NCBI GenBank assembly: GCA_024278715.1
Contig: JAJRSN010000076.1
Span: forward strand, 1-16,111
Reading direction: 5' to 3'
DNA: 16,111 nt
DNA from: Calditrichota bacterium
GTDB lineage: Bacteria; Calditrichota; Calditrichia; Calditrichales; Calditrichaceae
Within the stretch, counting starts at the first letter, position 1; each line of letters starts with the position of its first letter. The notes under the pieces were generated by a model that had not been told where the DNA came from, did not search any database, and saw only the letters and a program-made list of their open reading frames with translations. Made by a program: the position numbers and the translations under genes. This document shows positions 13,819 through 16,111 of the stretch, one piece after another.

Positions 13819-15333
13819 TCAGCCGATGTTGACAATGGTTTTGAGATCGTAGCGGATGTTCTGCCACCAGTTCACAAACACCCCGGCAATCTGGAATTCG
13901 TCCAGCACGCCCACGGGACACAGTTTTTCCTTCAGGCTGACGAGCAAATGGCTGCGTACCTGCGGCAGATTGTTGTTCTGGTACAGGCAGGAAAATTCCT
14001 CCTGCGCCGTCTGCCACCATTCGCCCATCAGGTTGTGCATGGCGTCCATGGTGCGTTGCACTTGCTCATCCGCATCAATGATTTCCTTAATGCGCTGCTT
14101 TTCGCTAACCGTTTGTCGGAACATCAGGTAGCCCGGTCGCAGCGGTTCGAACAGTCGGGCGGGATCGAAAGCGAATTTTTGATACTGCTTCTGCTTTGCC
14201 TGCACTTCGTTTTCCGGCACCCCGCCGATGAGGTGCGCGGTCACGTCCTCCGGTTCCGGTTCGGGCGTGTTGTCCACGTAACGCCGGATATTCAGATTGA
14301 AGTCGTGTTCTTCAATAATTTCCCGTACGTCCACCAACCTGGAATATTTGGGGATTTCCAGTTTGTTGCTGAACGCGTAATCTATTTTTTCGATGTCCTC
14401 CGGGCGCAGTTTATTCTGATTCTTACCTTCGGCGTACTCGGCGTCGGCGTTTATGAACAGAATTTTGTTTTTCAACTCGTCCGGTTTGTTTTTATTGATC
14501 ACCAGCACGCAGGCAGGAATGCCCGTGCCATAAAACAAACCCGGCGGCAGTCCGATGATGGCTTCGATGACGTCGTCTTTCAACAAAATTTCGCGAATCA
14601 CCTTTTCCTTGCCGCCGCGGAACAGCACGCCATGCGGCATGATGGTCGCCATCTTGCCATACGGCTTCAGGCTGGCGATCATGTGCTGGACAAACATCAG
14701 GTCGGCTTTTTTGCCGTTTTCCGGGCAGAATTCCTTGAAGCGGTTTGGATACTTCATATTCTGCCGGCTGTAATTTTGTGAGAATGGCGGATTGGCTAAC
14801 ACGCGATCGAACTTCTTCCAGTATCCCTCATTATCCAGAATGAGCGGATCTTCCAGTGTATCGCCGTTTTCAATGGTAAAATTGTTGATATTGTGCAAAA
14901 TCATGTTCATAATGCAGATAGACCAGACCGTACCGTTAGAGTCCTGCCCATACAGATGCAGGTCTTTGGGATTTTGTCCCTGTTCTTCCACGTACTGGTA
15001 ACTATGGATCAGGAAGCCGCCGCTGCCCACGATGGGATCGTAAATTTCCATGCCTTCCTGCGGTTTGACCAGTTGTACCAGCAAACGCACAACTTCGCCG
15101 GGCGTGTAAAACTCGCCCCCTTTTTTCCCGGCGCTGTCGGCAAAATATTTGATCAGATATTCGTAGGCGGCGCCCAGCAAATCGGGAAATTCAAAATTGT
15201 CGTTTACCAGTACAAAACGCGGATTATTGAAATGATCCAGCAAATCTTTCCAGCGCTGGTCAGAAATTCGCGAAGCGCCTTCCTTGCCTTTGCCGGCGTT
15301 AAAATCGATGTTGTTTTTGAGCACGCCATACAA
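13819..15333 (-). CDS. HsdM catalytic fragment (methyltransferase domain)
   Basis: This 504-codon segment, counted from TTG at 15333, lies between the two stops and contains the N6-adenine methyltransferase core. The SAM motif YDPIVGSGGFL is at about 98-108 of the segment, preceded by the HsdM hallmark GGEFYTPGEVVRLL, and the catalytic NPPF is at 181-184. The open frame actually extends back to the TAG at 15445-15447, with no ATG or GTG in that stretch, so reinitiation would have to use TTG at 15333 or GTG at 15327, 38 to 40 codons after the stop. Neither has a good ribosome site. It lacks the HsdM_N domain and the C-terminal helices. If made, it might pair with the N-terminal fragment, but this is unproven. 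Confidence 0.75.
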   Translation of the reverse strand: MYGVLKNNIDFNAGKGKEGASRISDQRWKDLLDHFNNPRFVLVNDNFEFPDLLGAAYEYLIKYFADSAGKKGGEFYTPGEVVRLLVQLVKPQEGMEIYDPIVGSGGFLIHSYQYVEEQGQNPKDLHLYGQDSNGTVWSICIMNMILHNINNFTIENGDTLEDPLILDNEGYWKKFDRVLANPPFSQNYSRQNMKYPNRFKEFCPENGKKADLMFVQHMIASLKPYGKMATIMPHGVLFRGGKEKVIREILLKDDVIEAIIGLPPGLFYGTGIPACVLVINKNKPDELKNKILFINADAEYAEGKNQNKLRPEDIEKIDYAFSNKLEIPKYSRLVDVREIIEEHDFNLNIRRYVDNTPEPEPEDVTAHLIGGVPENEVQAKQKQYQKFAFDPARLFEPLRPGYLMFRQTVSEKQRIKEIIDADEQVQRTMDAMHNLMGEWWQTAQEEFSCLYQNNNLPQVRSHLLVSLKEKLCPVGVLDEFQIAGVFVNWWQNIRYDLKTIVNIG

Positions 15334-15444
15334 TGCATCATTTTCTTCTTCAATTCTTGATAAAGCAATATTTAATCTTTCGGCAATATTACTTTTTAAA
15401 TGTTTTAAAGGCGGGACTTCGTTACCATTTTTATCAATATATCC

Positions 15445-15717
15445 CTAATTCCATCTGGCTTCTTTTGGGACAAAAAAGGAATCTCCGTAAGATGTCTTGT
15501 CTTCTAACAATTCTTCTAGCGCTTCCGGCGGCAGATGTTTGTATTCCTGCCGCAATTCTTCTCGCTTGCAGTCAAACTCATCCGATAAACGTTTGATAAA
15601 CAGCAAACCAAAGATGAATTCTTTGTACTCGGAAGCATCCATTTTGCCGCGCAGAATATCCGCGGCTTTAAAGAGAAAATTTTCCAGTTCGGAGAGGGTA
15701 ATTTTGTTTTGTTTCAT
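15445..15717 (-). CDS. HsdM N-terminal domain fragment
   Basis: These 90 codons from ATG 15717 encode the helical HsdM_N domain, with KITLSELENFLFKAADILRG, the FIFGLLFIKRLSDEF signature and the closing SYGDSFFVPKEARWN. In intact HsdM this domain reads through into the methyltransferase domain and helps contact DNA and HsdS; here a TAG cuts it off. The product would lack all SAM-binding and catalytic residues. Local DNA around the stop (15361-15420 has 17 G+C of 60) is AT-richer than the rest of the gene, so a small recombined patch may have brought the mutation. Confidence 0.75.
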   Translation of the reverse strand: MKQNKITLSELENFLFKAADILRGKMDASEYKEFIFGLLFIKRLSDEFDCKREELRQEYKHLPPEALEELLEDKTSYGDSFFVPKEARWN

Positions 15718-16111
15718 ATTCTTAGGTAAATATCTATTTGATTATTAAAACATAACGATTTGCCACGCGCCATAAAACTTTCACTTGGCGACGGCTTTCT
15801 CACCAGCCGAATTCATGTCCCGCCTGCCCACTATATTTTTTATATATTAATATCTTCTATGTTTTTAATATCTGATATATCCTGCGTCACTTTACCAGTG
15901 ATGCCTAAGGACAATCCAATGCTCAATATTTCAAAATTATGAATCCGTAATCCTGATGGATGATATTTTCTTAACATATTAAAAAAAAATTAAACTACTA
16001 CGCTCATTTGGATACAAAACGGTAGTTGTAGAAATTAAATCTAATATGAGCTCTATTGCTTCAGTTATTTTTATTTTTATTGATTCCGCCCTGATTAATA
16101 CTACTAAGAAT
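15718..16111. other. 394-nt mostly AT-rich region upstream of hsdM
   Basis: I see no convincing gene, RNA or repeat array here beyond the doubtful 45-codon frame. It should carry the promoter of the restriction operon, which reads leftward from 15717. No clear -35/-10 pair stands out. A minus-strand TAATTTTG box at 15932-15939 fits TAnnTTTG but lies about 215 nt from the start. Confidence 0.4.
15840..15977 (-). other. Small AT-rich open frame of 45 codons, doubtful
   Basis: An ATG at 15977 opens 45 codons starting MLRKYHPSGLRIHNFEIL and ending in an isoleucine/aspartate-rich tail. It has no recognisable domain and no ribosome site: the upstream sequence is a run of nine T. It could be a fragment of a degraded gene or chance. 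Confidence 0.2.

Larger units (their letters stand above)
13603..15717 (-). pseudogene. hsdM: Type I DNA methyltransferase hsdM interrupted by two in-frame stop codons
   Basis: One continuous frame of 704 codons encodes a recognisable HsdM, the N6-adenine methyltransferase core of a type I system, but contains TAG at codon 91 (15445-15447) and TGA at codon 633 (13819-13821). The frame is not shifted: family-like sequence resumes immediately after each stop (GYIDKNGNEVPPLKHLKSNI after the first, SPILIPDEY after the second). The second stop occupies a position where HsdM relatives have tryptophan (GW.P..IPDEY), a one-base TGG to TGA change. Catalytic motifs are intact between the stops. As sequenced, translation should yield only fragments. 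Possible explanations are genuine inactivation, readthrough, or base-call errors; substitutions rather than indels make assembly error less likely. The ATG at 15717 has no strong ribosome site. Confidence 0.85.

Noticed and set aside
13540..14781. A 413-codon plus-strand open frame
   Set aside because: It lies antisense to hsdM and the start of hsdS, and its protein is rich in F, H and Q with no domain; the minus-strand frames carry clear HsdM and HsdS motifs.
13603..15717. Recoding of TGA or TAG as sense codons in this organism
   Set aside because: Other genes here end normally with TGA (for example 1139-1141) and TAG (1178-1180), so general reassignment does not fit.
15847..15873. Two copies of TTAATATCT, 18 bp apart
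   Set aside because: Short repeats in very AT-rich DNA are expected by chance, with no gene context to support an operator.
1..16111. CRISPR array, tRNA, rRNA or insertion sequence
   Set aside because: I saw no regularly spaced repeats, tRNA-like folds, rRNA stretches or transposase motifs on either strand.

Overview
The window looks like a bacterial chromosomal or island segment of moderate G+C content. Strong Shine-Dalgarno-like sites precede several starts (for example GGAG before a TTG start at 4754 and GGGGAG before the gene at 6473). TTG and GTG starts occur, and genes end with all three stop codons. One TAnnTTTG promoter-like box and the general protein flavour suggest a member of the FCB group such as Calditrichota. 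That is only an impression; nothing here fixes the taxon.

Layout. (1) Positions 1-1141, + strand: the 3' end of an unidentified gene, possibly a restriction enzyme, then a beta-class DNA methyltransferase, probably a type II restriction-modification pair cut by the window edge. (2) Positions 1178-4754, - strand: a compact operon of a two-helix K+ channel with an RCK domain, a stand-alone cyclic-nucleotide-binding protein (20-nt overlap) and a large HEAT-like/coiled-coil protein with a four-cysteine cluster (6-nt gap). It looks like a split ligand-gated channel with an unknown partner. (3) Positions 5073-6473, - strand: an RsmB/RsmF-type RNA m5C methyltransferase. (4) Positions 6631-15717, - strand: a type I restriction locus in the order hsdM, hsdS, DarG-C-terminal-domain protein, hsdR relic, AbiEi-like, AbiEii-like, hsdR, YgjP-like metalloprotease. 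(5) Positions 15718-16111: mostly AT-rich DNA with no convincing gene.

The type I locus is the interesting part and is clearly mosaic. hsdM carries two in-frame nonsense codons (TAG at codon 91, TGA at codon 633) with no frameshift, and its sequence resumes on the far side of each. hsdS is half-length with a single target recognition domain, and 420 bases of it contain only 104 G+C against neighbours near or above half. The next gene is a stand-alone copy of the C-terminal domain of the antitoxin DarG, without its macrodomain and without the toxin DarT. Directly after it lies a short decayed start of a second, diverged hsdR. A toxin-antitoxin-like pair (AbiE type) with a 12-bp inverted-repeat operator sits between this relic and the intact hsdR. 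The simplest reading is that an AbiE-hsdR-ygjP segment replaced an older hsdR, leaving its first 30-odd codons behind.

How the genes could work together: HsdR appears intact, but as sequenced HsdM should be truncated, so modification and restriction are probably off unless the stops are read through or are sequence errors. The AbiE-like pair may stabilise the locus, and the DarG-derived protein may be an orphan antitoxin.
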